A DNA stretch of 64,000 nt from the NCBI GenBank assembly GCA_932294295.1, contig OW028580.1, positions 25,938,975-26,002,974 on the forward strand, written 5' to 3'. Below, piece after piece: positions 33,030 through 44,399 of the stretch. Both the position numbers and the translations under genes were made by a program. This DNA comes from Alitta virens. Its lineage: Eukaryota > Annelida > Polychaeta > Phyllodocida > Nereididae. How positions within the stretch are numbered: position 1 is the stretch's first letter; each line of letters opens with the position of its first letter. The notes below the pieces were generated by a model. The model did not search any database. It had not been told where the DNA came from and saw only the letters and a program-made list of their open reading frames with translations.

Positions 33030-34545
33030 TCTCCACCCACCAATGAATGAGTGAACACTCCTGGCAGAACGGACCACAAACCTACTCTCTCAATCTCATA
33101 TCACGCAGGGTAGGTGGAGTTGGTCCAAGTTGCTATGGTAACAAAAGCATAAAACCTTGAAGAATGGTACTGAGAAGTTCTCTTCCATTGGTCTGATTAA
33201 CCAGGCTGATCGTGGATGCGGCCTTGACAGGAGCATTGACGGAAACATATCTTCTCAAATTTGCAGTTTATGGAAACTTGCCCTACGATGCTATGTACTA
33301 TACAAAGGAAAAGCACAGAGGAAATCCATAATTAATTCACCTTGGCAGTCATTGATTCAGAAGTGGTCTCTATGTCTAACTTATACAATTGCAATCATGA
33401 ATTTGAGATCCTAATTTTGCTGCTTTTTTTGTGAGATTTCAATGTATCATATTAATGGATTGTAGTACACAATATTGATGTTGTTTTCATTTTGGAACTT
33501 AATTTTCCAATCAAGTAAAGTGTTTTGGAACCTGGTGAAGTTGTTGCAATTAAGACAGACCTCAGACCTAATTTTACTGGTAATTTCGGGCATCTAATAT
33601 AATCACATTATTGATAATGACGAATACATTTTAGTGCATGATATCGAGTTGTTCTTAATAACACTGAAACTTTTCAAAAAATCAATCGGGTAAAAACCTT
33701 GGATTGTTTTAATCGATGGATTCCATCGTCATCCCATTAGTGATTATTTGCTTTTTAGACATTTTATTATTTAAGCTCTGATGAAATTGTTTTGACTTTT
33801 CATTATAATATTAATTCACAGTATATATATATAAACCTGTACAATATTAAAAAACAATGAAAATAGTAAAACAGGTAACAATAAGAAAAAAGAAAAAATT
33901 ATGTTAGGAGTTTTTGTAACTAGTATGCCTTAATTCTGTCTCGAACTTACATTGTAATCAAAGGTTTAGAACCAAATCATGTGACAATAGATTAAAATGG
34001 CCCTAATATTGGCTGGTCTTTACTGCAGGGCTCAATTGTATTAATTTCGAAGTACCTAATATTGAGCTCTTAAGTAGAGGTTTATTAATACTTTCTATCG
34101 TTGGGGTCCTTTGAAGTAGTCTTGAGATTCAGGTAGTTTAAATATTGGGTGATGTTCAGCCTCTGTTGTGATGTTTCATTGTAATGACATTACAGAACTC
34201 GAGTACTTAATGAAATGTAATAAATGTACTCGAGTACTCCAGTATTTTTACTCGAGTAATTCTGAATGGCAGGGGGAGATTAAGGCGCCTCATTTGCAAT
34301 GTCTTCTTGACACGTTAAGTGTCATTAATGACAGCAGAACATCCACAGCGTCACATTGGCTTAGGAACCTGCATCTAAAATAATTCTATCTGACAACAGG
34401 ACTTAGCCAACGTGTTGGAAGCACACCACCTTAGTTAATATATAAGGGAATAGCTATGTTAGCGGATTTGTGTGTGTGTTGTTAGGCTCTAAAATTCAGA
34501 CACAGAGAAGAAAACAATTGATCACAAAAACAGTAGAATCCCACT
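33030..34545. other. AT-rich DNA, no gene seen
   Basis: Three CTCGAG-containing ACTCGAGTA motifs cluster at 34198-34258, with complementary spacing. Plus-strand ORFs at 33157-33414 and 34168-34383 carry no recognisable domain. Confidence 0.4.
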
Positions 34546-34550
34546 CTAAG

Positions 34551-34848
34551 CAGCTGGGTGGTCTGGTGGTAAGACACTCGCCTGCTCCTCCGAAGGACCC
34601 GGGTTCAAACCCTGACCTGGGCACACTTCACGAGCAACATCCCAGCTGGATGTCGTTTAGATGAGATGATGAAATTGATGGTCCCTTGTACTCTGTGTTT
34701 ATACAGAGGCAAGTAAAACACTCCACCCATGGGGTAAATGTGTAACATTGGTGGACTCCTCCTGACCTCTCTCTTTCACCTACCTCATCAACCCTCGATA
34801 GCGGCAAGAACTTGCCTTTAAGTTAGAGGGCTGCATTTCTATCTAGTC
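34551..34848 (+). mobile_element. SINE-2 copy, full length
   Basis: A-box-like TGGTCTGGTGGTAAGACAC and B box GGGTTCAAACCC, core with a diverged TTTAGATGAGATGATGAAA, and 3' text CGATAGCGGCAAGAACTTGC. The TATC tail is reduced to TCTATCTAG. Confidence 0.82.
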
Positions 34849-34984
34849 TCCAGCCAATTTTTTTTAAGATTGCTCTCTAGGTAAGACAACCTCACCATTA
34901 AGACCGCTCTATTCTTGCCATTGAATTCAAGCTAACTATAAAGCCAGACTTTCAATTCAGTTGGTTGAATGAGCTACCAAAAAC

Positions 34985-35065
34985 AGGCATATAAATCATA
35001 GCATCTTTTCCACAGGGTTGGTGTATTTACTTGCCTCAGGGTAGACCCCAAACACACTTCTGTAC
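34985..35065 (-). mobile_element. SINE-2b remnant (weak)
   Basis: TTTACTTGCCTCAGGGTAGAC resembles the SINE-2/2b core on the minus strand. Only about 50 bp align. Confidence 0.3.
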
Positions 35066-35219
35066 TTTCAGAACACCGCATCAATAGCTTCAACAACTCA
35101 GTCCATCCACTATCCTACCTATCTTAATGTAGTATTGACAAAAAAAGTCTGGAACTGCCAGCCAGGACATCTCACACATATATCAGCTGCTCCGAATAGT
35201 TCTAAACGTTCTAAAGTGA

Positions 35220-35355
35220 TCTGAGCATGCGCAGTGGCTTAGAGGCCACGTGCGGAATGCAGACGATATCGTCTGCTTTTTTTGGAATGAAAGAGAACAC
35301 TTTTTGGCGCGCATGAGGCTGCAAGAGTGATGCTATTTTGCGACTTCCTGGGACG
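35220..35355. promoter_or_regulatory. Candidate promoter: NRF1-, E-box-, E2F- and ETS-like sites
   Basis: Within 130 bp: GCATGCGCA (35225-35233, NRF1 half-site), CACGTG (35247-35252), TTTGGCGCGC (35303-35312, E2F) and ACTTCCTG (35343-35350, ETS complement). These are typical of TATA-less animal promoters. No first exon with a clear donor site is visible on either strand. A plus-strand 69-codon ORF at 35471-35680 lies downstream but has no domain. Confidence 0.35.
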
Positions 35356-36520
35356 CTGATGTGGTTTTGAATATGCTGAGTCTGTCACTTTCAGGACTAC
35401 ATAGTTTTATCTGTTCCACTCGTGTGAGTGTATGGTATGGATAGAGTTTGATTTACTGTAATGGAAGTTAATGGATTGGACGGGAAAAAAAAAACTATCA
35501 CGGTGTTCACTGTTTGAAACTGCAAAAATATTTAGCTATAAACGGATTTTCTTCCATTCGGTTCTCGTGTATAAAAAAGTTGACAAAAGGTCTGTACTTG
35601 GTCATTTCGTTATAAGCGGACTTCTGTTAATGTTTTTGATTCCAAAATTCCAAATTTCAAAAAATCATGTCACTCCTTAATATTGATGGCACATATATTT
35701 AGCAAGCTATCAAAATGTAGTTTTTGAAAAGTTGTTAAAAACTAAAGCAACACATTTGACTTAATGGTATTTTAAGGTCAAAGGTGAAAGTCAAATATTG
35801 AAAAGTTAGATTTCACAGACATCAAAGTAACCTAACTAGAACCATAAACTGCTTCCCAAAATGTTGGGTATTGAAAAGAGGTTTTGAAATATTACACAAC
35901 ATTTTATCTTTTGGAAGAATTAGGGTCAAAGGAATGCAGATATATTTTGATTTATGGACAAAAGATTAGTTATTGTAGACTAATTCCATGATATTATTTT
36001 GCTTTTAATATTTAGGATCTGTTTTATCAGTAGGGTTCACTTATTTTGCATGGAACTGTAGTCTGTTTTAAGTCTATAATTACAAGTCTCTTCTTTTCAA
36101 GTACAAAACAAGCAGTCTAAGTCAGAACTAAAAAATTCCTGCAACTTTTGGGAACTTTTCTGGCAAGCAAGCCTATGCATTTGAGCAACTGGCAGGTGGT
36201 ATCTGCCCTGTTAGGGTCACGCGAAGTCACTGATCCTTTGGTCAATACGTCTAAACGTCAACTCGGCTTCAGTCGATTCGTCTAATGCAGTCAACTGTAT
36301 ATAGCCAATTCGTCCACCAACGTTGCGTCACAGTCCTACATCAAAAGTCACTTAGCAGTCAATAATGGACCTTACCCAACAGAACTGGAAAATTGATGGT
36401 ATAAAAATCTAACAATGCATGATACTTTGTTAAAATAATAAAAAAGATGATTTATGTTCGTGAGAAATTGTCAAATCAAGTGGTCACTAACATAATATTG
36501 TGTCATTTAAAAAAGTAATT

Positions 36521-36645
36521 CCGAGACCGCATTCCAAATCGGGTCAGCATCGTTTCTATATATCGGCCACCGTTGGTACAACATCGTTTCAAGATCGCGC
36601 CGACATCACGCCTATGTTGATACAAATTGGAATGCTATCTGAGAA
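36521..36645. mobile_element. MITE-3 copy a
   Basis: GCATTCCAAATCGGGTC at the left and its counterpart CAAATTGGAATGCTATC at the right, with internal CAGCATCGTTTC text. The left terminus is diverged. Confidence 0.7.
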
Positions 36646-36651
36646 TTAGAG

Positions 36652-37008
36652 CTGCCTTTGCCTGTTTGTCAAGGAGGCCCCTTCAAACTGCATAGTTGCG
36701 GGTTCAAGTCCCCACCATGGCATGGAGGAATAGAGTATTTATTTGTTACTTTACTCTACACAACCCGGACTTAAATGGGTACATCCCAGATGGCATTCCA
36801 AATCGGGCCAGCGTCGCTTCTATATAGGCCACCTTCGGCACAGCATCGTTTAGACGTTGCCCACATCGCGGCAACGCTGAAACGATTTGGAATGCTATCT
36901 GGCTATAGGCAGTGATGGCGATTGTGGGGTGCTCAGGCCACTACAGTCAAGTCCGTCCTATGGGTGACATATTGCCCAGGGAGTTGAGAAAGACTCATTA
37001 CATTTACA
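36652..37008 (+). mobile_element. SINE-3 copy split by MITE-3 copy b
   Basis: The head region has the B-box-like GGGTTCAAGTCCCC at about 36703, then CCATGGCATGGAGGAA. After the MITE (36784-36902) the SINE resumes with AGGCAGTGATGGCGATTG and GGGAGTTGAGAAAGACTCA. The order matches the uninterrupted SINE-3 at 59985. The head is degraded 5' of the B box. Confidence 0.7.
36784..36902. mobile_element. MITE-3 copy b, inside a SINE-3
   Basis: TCCCAGATGGCATTCCAAAT at the left, CGATTTGGAATGCTATCTGG at the right. Inserted into an older SINE-3. Confidence 0.78.
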
Positions 37009-37018
37009 ATTAAGTCTA

Positions 37019-37138
37019 TCCCAGAAAGCATCCAAATCGGACCAGCATCGTTTCTTTCTAGGCCACCGTCGATACAGCATCGTCTTGACGTTGTCAACAT
37101 CATGCCAATGCTGAAACGATTTGAAATGCTATCTGGGA
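37019..37138. mobile_element. MITE-3 copy c
   Basis: TCCCAGAAAGCATCCAAATC at the left, GATTTGAAATGCTATCTGGG at the right, only about 115 bp from copy b. Confidence 0.78.
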
Positions 37139-37542
37139 TTCTTCCGGGTAAGCAAGTAAGTGAGTGAGCAAGCTATTAAACCATCAATTTCCACTAGAAA
37201 CGCAACTTTGATGCAAACTATTTAACTTGAAAAAAATAAATTGTGTTTTTTACATCAAGTTTGGCCAGAAGGGTGCTGTCAGGCGAGAAGTCAATCCAAG
37301 GAACAGATTCACAACTTCTTGGAATGGTGACCAAAATCCAACAGTTGTTTTCTCCAAGAAAAAGTCTACACACGCAATGTTCTAACAGGTTTTTCTAAAA
37401 CTTTCTCCTTGTTGTTTGACAATTAGTTTTTTTTTAAAAGAAGTTGTTGCAGGTCAACCATGTTTTGAAGCTGTGTAAATATGAGTCGAACTCTGAACCC
37501 TAAATGTTTGCCATCATTAATTTTATAATCGTAACTCAGATA

Positions 37543-37654
37543 GCATTCCAAATCGTTTGAGCGTTGGCACGACGTTGGCGATGTCAAAACAATGCTGAAC
37601 TGACGGTGGCTTATATGGAAACGACAATGGCCCGATTTGGAATGTTATCTGGGA
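37543..37654. mobile_element. MITE-3 copy d, opposite internal orientation
   Basis: CAGATAGCATTCCAAATCG at the left and CGATTTGGAATGTTATCTGG at the right. The interior reads as the complement of copies a to c (GACGGTGGCTTATATGG). A 68-codon ORF overlapping it is not a gene. Confidence 0.78.
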
Positions 37655-37835
37655 AATACAATACAATAATTCATACAATAAAAGCAAATATGATTATCGA
37701 TGTTAAAGAATTGCTTGATTTTATCAGTACATACGGAGTCATTTTATTTTGCCATTTCTACATTCTATAAATCCTTGCATATACTGAATATGTGATTTTC
37801 ATATTTTAAATTTATACACATTTCTATGTTCTTAA

Positions 37836-39655
37836 GCCCCGTTCCCACATAGCCGAGTTACTCGTAGTCAACTCGTAGTATTACGTAACACGCCTCTCGG
37901 GCCCAACTCTTACTAAACTCTGCGATTACTCCTCGCACTCGAGAGATGTTCGGCGAGAAACTCCTCTGACTCGTAGCGAACTCGTGAGATTTGGAGCCGA
38001 GAATGCCGAGTATCCCGAGTATGCCGCGCTGCACGGCACACTCGGCGAATTATCCAGGAGTCCAAAAACTCGGCCATGACTCGCCGAGTTACTCCTCGAA
38101 CTCGCCGAGTTACTCGGCGCTATTTTCACTCGTATTACACTCGGGGGGGATGTTCAGGAGTGCGAGGAGTAACTCGGCGAGTTGTAGGAGTAACTCACCG
38201 AGTTGTAGGAGTAACTCGCCGAGTAACTCGTCGAGTTCTACCTTTAGTACATGCATCATCAGCGTAGGGGGTCGTATATAATATAAAAGGCCGCTGCTCC
38301 TATAATATTAGTCCGATTTTCGTCAAATAAAAATTGTTTTGTAGTATAATTCATAGTGACTCCATAGGTATTTTCGGATTGAAAATAGACCAAATATTAA
38401 GCGAGATATTCGTCTGAGAATGTAGCTAGGTTGGCGGAGGCAAACAGTGGTGCTCTCGCAGACGTCCGCGCCCGGACTGTATCAATGCAGGTAAGGCTGA
38501 GCGCTACTTTAAAAGGCTGCTGCTCCCCTAATATTAGTCCGATTCTCGTCAAATAAGACTGCATTTTAGTATAGTTCACACTGATTCCATACGTGTTTTC
38601 GGATCGAAAATATACCAAATATTAAGCGAGATATTCGTCTGAGAAGGCGGTTGTCTGGCGGCGGCTGCTGCTCCATTTATATTATTCCGATTTTCGTCAA
38701 ATAAATATTGAATTATAGTCGAGTTCATACTTATTCCACAAATATTAAGCGAGATATTCGTCTGAGAAGGCAGGTAGTCTGGCGGCGGCAAGGTGCTCTG
38801 TGTATGGCCCTGACTTGAATGGTGTAGTCAATATTTTTGACCATTTTATATACATTGTTTGGATGAGCTTTATTGCAATTCATTTCTACTCATTCTGCCA
38901 ACTGCCATGACTGTTATGTCAATTGCTATTAGCATTTTGAATGATACAAAGAATGGGTGTAGAGAATACAGCAAATTCAATACATGTGTCAATTGCCTAA
39001 TTGCCTAAATTGGGGTTCTTTGACCTGTCATTTCATGGTTTGTTCAAAGATGACACAGTAATATGACATTGTCTTGATTGTCATTCACAATTACAAAAAT
39101 ATGTAATTGCTTTCATAAATTAAAAGCAATATATTTTATTGTAATTACCAGGCAATGATTATATTTGTATAACTTTCTTATCTTTTTGTGTTAATTTGAA
39201 TCTTATTGTGATATTATGATCAGTATAAATTTGTGTATATTTTGTAAAATTTAAATCTAATATTGATATTGTAATTAGTATTTGTGATTTGATCTGTGAT
39301 TTTATTTGCTATATTTAATTTACTTTAATAACCCTGATGAGTATCATGAGTATAACTCGTCGACTTTACGAGTTACTCCTGGTACTCGGCGAGTTACTCC
39401 TGGTACTCGGCGATTTACTCCTCTAACTCGCCGACACTCTCCTCGAAATTGTTCACTAATTGGCTGCAACTTGGCGAGTCACTCCTGGTACTCGGCGAGT
39501 AACTCGGTGAGTAATTCGGTGAGTAATTCGGCGAGTCACTCCTGGTCACTTTTTCCGCAAAAATTCGTCGCCAACTCCTCGAATTTTGGGTGTTACGTAA
39601 TTTTTGTTATTACTACGAGTTGACTACGAGAAACTCGGCTATGTGGGAACGGGGC
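37836..39655. mobile_element. 1.82-kb non-autonomous transposon with TTAA target sites
   Basis: Both ends read inward as GCCCCGTTCCCACATAGCC, and the inverted match extends to about 45 bp with one mismatch. TTAA at 37832-37835 and 39656-39659 flanks it, as in piggyBac and Kolobok elements. Behind each end lie arrays of the self-complementary ACTCGGCGAGT motif alternating with TTACTCC. The middle has three direct repeats of about 150 bp (38283, 38512 and 38663 onward), sharing ATTAGTCCGATT and TAAGCGAGATATTCGTCTGA. ORFs inside encode only Ser/Asn/Arg repeats, so it must depend on a transposase elsewhere. Confidence 0.8.
38283..38815. repeat. Three ~150-bp direct repeats inside the TTAA element
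   Basis: Units begin GGC(C/T)GCTGCTCC, continue through TCCGATTTTCGTCAAATAAA and end with GCGAGATATTCGTCTGAGAA followed by a GGCGG-rich segment. The third unit lacks part of the middle. Confidence 0.8.
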
Positions 39656-39740
39656 TTAACCCATGATATTGGTCGAATAAAATGATGTATATCTGGGAAC
39701 ATTAAATGTATTGATTTTTAGAAATACCTTCTACTTTTGA

Positions 39741-39995
39741 TCAGAATGTTATGGAAGTCACAGTAACCCTATATTGCCAGCAGTTGAGAGATTATTCCTA
39801 AAATGCAATATGCATGTAATCGAAGATGAAAAACATTGTCTCATAGTATGCCCACATAACATACTTAGTCGTGAGGACCTCTTTAAAATAGCTAACGATC
39901 ACATAGAAAATTTTGAGCAACTAAACAAAGAAGTAAAATTTAAGACCATCATGAAATCAAAAGAGCCGGAGTTGTTTAAATCCAATTTCTTGTAA
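39741..39995 (+). pseudogene. LINE ORF2 C-terminal fragment
   Basis: A short reading frame after an upstream in-frame stop (TGA 39738-39740) encodes RLFLKCNMHVIEDEKHCLIV followed by CPHNILSREDL. The spacing C-x(n)-C around (I/V)EDEKH...CP is the zinc-knuckle-like C-terminus common to many non-LTR retrotransposon ORF2 proteins. The frame runs to TAA at 39993-39995. Reverse transcriptase and endonuclease regions are absent, so this is a 5'-truncated relic, directly downstream of the TTAA element. The clade cannot be assigned from this piece. Confidence 0.6.
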
Positions 39996-40520
39996 ATATT
40001 GATGCCCAATGAATGGTTGGGTCATCATCCATCATCAAGCATTAACCATCACCCTCGAAACTAGCAGTTTCTGCACTACAAGCATTTTTATATATTGCGA
40101 TCTATGTGCTTTTACAGTCATGTACATAACTGTGCACGATGCCTTGTAATATATACTCCTAATTCAAATGTTGTACTTAAATTAACATTGTGATAATGAA
40201 CAGTATTAACTGCAGTAATATATGTATTTAGGGTTACTGTATACATGTGATATATGTCTATATATATATATATATATTTATTTATTTAACAAATGTATGT
40301 AAACTTGACTTAATGCTCATATTACCGTGCTATTGTTCAGCAACTGGGACCATGGATGTATAGATAATCCATTGATAATGTATACCTTTAACTTTTATAC
40401 CATGTATATATATATTGAATATAGAAATAGTGAGTAGAAGTAGACTTAGTACATGTTTTTATCTGTTATTTTTGACAAATGTATCATGTATGATATTACT
40501 GTGTCAATAAAAGCATATAT
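39996..40520 (+). mobile_element. Probable LINE 3' untranslated region
   Basis: Non-coding AT-rich sequence after the LINE stop codon. It includes a TA run (40258-40275) and a possible AATAAA at 40506-40512. The end of the element is inferred, not seen: I find no poly-A tail or target duplication. Confidence 0.3.
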
Positions 40521-40620
40521 ATAGTAAAGACCACCCCTGGCAACCAATAAAGTGTTCTTAAAATCAAGGCAGTCAATGTAGTGAATGGTCTTAATTTCGG
40601 AGTACCACTGCTGGTAAACT
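40520..40620. repeat. Dispersed motif cluster
   Basis: TAAAGACCACCCC, GAATGGTCTTAATTTCGG and the ACTGCTGGTAAAC end resemble other clusters of the GGTGGTCTTAATA motif. Confidence 0.45.
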
Positions 40621-41139
40621 AAACTACCTATTAAAATCTCACCACAGAGATTCAAGGAAATCAGGGCATTTACAGCAACAACAAAAAAAAAACCCCTATT
40701 ATTCTGGAGTCACACAAACATAGGTCAGTGTTAATGGCCATATTCACGCGAAGGGTGAATCTATTGCAATTAAGATTAATCTCAGTCCTTGATGTGAATC
40801 CAAACTATCAACTCCCAAGGTAAATCGTAGCTTTGGAGCATCCTTCTGCTCTACAAGGCTAAGGAAACATGAGTCCATAAAAAGCAATTCTCTGATCACA
40901 ACTCTCCCTTGGGATCTGTCCAAGGTCTGAGTCTAAAGAATTGTCGCTTGATGGAGTGCTATATCACTAGCAAAACACTGATCTATGCTGCTGGAAAAGG
41001 CAGTAATTTGTCAGTAGCTTGGCAGTGGCATGAAGGTTTTTCTGGTTTTTCCTAACTGGTAGTAGGTTGAAAGGTAGTGCTATGGAAGCAGCTGAAGGAT
41101 AGTACTTTGGGAAGGAATTTAAGGATTGCACTTAAGTAT

Positions 41140-41385
41140 AAATTAAGGGGTGACACATCAGAAGAAAAGGTGGTTTAGGTACTTTGGAAGAAAAATAAAG
41201 GTACTTAGGGAGAAAATGAAGGATTTCACTCTGGAAGAAAAAGTAAGGATGGGGATGTGGAAAAAGTGAGTCATGGTACTTTGGAAGAAAGATTAATTTT
41301 GGTACATGGAAGAAATACAAAGCATGTACTTTGGAAGGAAGAAAAAGCTGGTACTTTGGAAGGAAGTAGAATACTTTAGGAGACT
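41140..41385. repeat. Degenerate tandem repeat of a GGTACTTTGGAAGAAA motif
   Basis: Six or more loose copies spaced 25-50 bp apart. The minus-strand ORF reads them as repeated FLPKY/FLPSK peptides, but composition and periodicity suggest a non-coding repeat. Confidence 0.5.
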
Positions 41386-41389
41386 GTAG

Positions 41390-42640
41390 CATTATCACTA
41401 AGACTGGCTTTAATAGCCAGGTGTTTCTAATGGCGAGGTATATTAAACCAAGAAGCTGGCTGAGGCCTATAGCCACAAGACCACAAAACAGGTTAAGATT
41501 AAGGCCTAAGGCAGTTAAATGCACTCTCTAGGCTGCTGGGTTTGAGTGCAACATATAAGTAATAGCTATATCCCGAATAGGAGCGAATTAATAAAAAATG
41601 TTGTTGGTTATATCCCGCGTATTTACTAATTATTTTGATTGTTTTGTTTAATGCCTTTATTACGCAAAAAAAAAATTCCGTTTGCACTCAGACTGCTTCC
41701 TATTGTTCTATAACCAACGAAAATGTTAACCCTGTCCTAAGTGGGGTATGATAAAGTTGTTATAGGTGTTCTTAACAAAAGTATGGTCTGGAGAAGCGCT
41801 TTCAATACAAATTTTGTAAATGGCATTTCCAGCTACCTCAACCACTTCCATTATGTCCAAATACCATGCTGAGACTGGGAATGAAAACTGCAGGGGTCAT
41901 TAAATACTAATGCGGCAATAATGACAATGTCGAGTATCACGGAATAATGGAATTACAGCTGTGGCACAGTTCTAGACCTACATGTAGGTGTAAGACCTTT
42001 TTAAATTACACTACAAAATTAAGAACTTGTTTACTGCACTTGTTCAGTGGTATTAATTACTACAATGATTAGCATACAGGCTGCGTCGAAAAATCTGTGA
42101 TCTCATTTGTGAGAACAAACGTGAATGGGATTTTAAGATCAGCTTGATTTTAAGACAATTTCTGTGATTTTTGTTAATACATTTTCTTGAATCGTGTGTC
42201 CAAGGGGTGGTCCTAATAATGGGCTTTCATTGTGAATTAAAAAATAAGTATCTTGCTGAGTGTAAAGATTGCACCAAGATGTTTTTACAACCATCGAGAT
42301 AATTGTATTGCCTTACAACTGTCTACTAAATTGGTTAGCCCACACTGATGGAAATTGGTAAACCCTTTACCACCATGATCAGAGGAATTCAGACATTGAC
42401 TCGTCAATCTAAACAAACCCTTAATTTGACAATCACATCAGTCATTCGCAGCCTTAATTACTGTGAAACCAATTGTGACGGATTGTGTGAAATGTTTTGT
42501 TGGAATTCCGAGAGAGAATTCAAATCAATCAAATAAACAGGCCTGGTTTAATGCTGAAATGCTTGGTATGTCTATCAGGAAATTACAATTCTATCAAAGA
42601 TGATACCTAATGCAATTATAGACTTATGAGGACAGGATAT
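41390..42640. other. AT-rich DNA, no gene seen
   Basis: No supported ORF or repeat. Confidence 0.4.
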
Positions 42641-42650
42641 GGTAACAAAT

Positions 42651-42821
42651 TTACCCCATGGGTGGGGTCTGTTACTTGGCTTAGCATAGTCACTGACAAG
42701 ACACCTCCAATCTAACACCTCATGAAATCGAGTGCCGAGCAATGGATCGAACCTGGGACTTTAGCAGAGCTGGCCGATATGGAATTGGCGGATGCCTTAA
42801 CCATTAGGCCACCCAGCTGCT
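42651..42821 (-). mobile_element. SINE-2b-type copy with intact head
   Basis: On the minus strand the head has TGGCCTAATGGTTAAGGC (A-box region) and AGGTTCGATCC (B box), then the shared core with CCCCATGGGTGGGG. The extreme 3' part is missing or diverged. Confidence 0.7.
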
Positions 42822-42924
42822 ATTATATGAATATATATACACTTAAAGAACAAGTCTCTTTAATATATATATATACTTAAAGAACAGAACAAGTCTCTTC
42901 GGAAAACAATCAGCTTTGGATATA

Positions 42925-43045
42925 CCCCAGATAGCATTCCAAATCGGGCCAGCATCGTTTCTATGTCGGCCGCTGTGGGTACAACATCGTTTTAACATCG
43001 CTGACATCGCGACGAGGTTGATATGACTTGGAATGCTATCAGGGA
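42925..43045. mobile_element. MITE-3 copy e
   Basis: CCAGATAGCATTCCAAATCG left, GACTTGGAATGCTATCAGGG right. Confidence 0.78.
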
Positions 43046-43438
43046 TCAATACAAGGTGTGCAGAGTATGCAATGGAAATCGAACTTAGAACTACCAGAGA
43101 AGCAAATAAGTTCCATAACCACTAGATTGTCTGACTTTTTTTACTTAGTATACTGGAATATCACATGTATGATCTCATACACGTGCAGAGCTGCATAATA
43201 TAAATATTATACCTGCATGCATCAGCATGCCTACTACTCAATCAATGATTTATTGATTTATTTGTATATGAGTCATTAAAATTATTTGGTCTGGTAAATA
43301 GTTCAAATATTTCAAATAGTCCAGGAAGAGAAGTCGAACCTAGTTCTACCAGATGAGCAATCAAATACCTCAAGCCTGGTCCACCAAAACCATATATCAT
43401 ACAATCAGCACAGCGGACTAGAAGTCTATCCCAGATAG

Positions 43439-43546
43439 CATTCCAAATCGAGCCAGCACCGTTTCTATATCGGCCGCCGTCAGTACAACATCGTTTCAAC
43501 ATCTATATTGCACCGACATTGACACGATTTGGAATGCTATCTGGGA
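43439..43546. mobile_element. MITE-3 copy f, TA-flanked
   Basis: TCCCAGATAGCATTCCAAAT left and its exact complement at the right end. TA at 43437-43438 and 43547-43548 gives the clearest target duplication of the family. Confidence 0.82.
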
Positions 43547-44070
43547 TAACAAGACCACCAAAGGAGCAAGCCACTATTCAAACCACTAGCCCACAAATCT
43601 GCTATACACACCCACCCATACATTTTCATCGCACAAAATAGATGGCTGCCATAACACCCCACTGAAATTTTATTGGGCCACATTATACATTATATGCTGG
43701 TGTGGACATCGGGACTGCTGGTAATGCATCATTTGGGACCATTCCTGAAAGGCTATTTCTGTTGGAACAGATTTATTTGAGTTGAGGCAAACAATCCTGA
43801 TCTGTATGCAACAAATTATGGCACTAAAGTGTTCCATAATGTGAGCTATGGGGCTCCAGAGGGTTAAGGCTACCCAACACATTATGCCACACATCAAGGT
43901 TGCAGAATTTACCAGCCATGTGCAATAAGTGTAGAATTGACTGCTTCTTTTATATGCAAGTGGTTATGATTAACAATGAATCATTGGAGTATAGGCATAC
44001 ATATGGGTATTGTAGGCTTACCGTAGAAGTTTATTTACTATCAAAGAAACCACAATATCGTAAAGCACAA

Positions 44071-44350
44071 CTAACCAACCAACCACTTAACCAACCAACC
44101 GCATAACCGGATAACCAACCAACCAACCAACCAACCAACCAACCAACCAACCAACCAACCAACCAACCAACCAACCAACCAACCGACAGACCAACCAACC
44201 AACCCACCAACCCACCAACCAACCAACCAACCAACCAACCAACCAACCAATGAATGAATCAACCAACTGACAGACCAACCAACCAACCAACCAACCAACC
44301 AACCAACCAACCAACCAACCAACCAACCAACCATCCAAACAACCATCCAA
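44071..44350. repeat. CAAC tetranucleotide array
   Basis: About 60 CAAC/CAACC units with one unique break (44251-44272). Gly/Trp/Leu/Val-rich minus-strand ORFs of 91 codons are read-throughs. Confidence 0.95.
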
Positions 44351-44399
44351 ACAACTAAACAACCTAGTTACCTATTTACCCATCTACCTATTCATTACC

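Noticed and set aside
37991..38281. Ser/Asn/Pro-rich and Thr/Arg-rich ORFs
   Set aside because: Read-throughs of the ACTCGGCGAGT subterminal array of the TTAA element.
41132..41524. 130-codon minus-strand ORF with repeated FLPKY peptides
   Set aside because: The repeated peptide follows a degenerate DNA repeat with indels that do not keep frame; no homologue recognised.
44031..44362. Gly/Trp/Leu/Val-rich ORFs
   Set aside because: Translation of the CAAC array complement.
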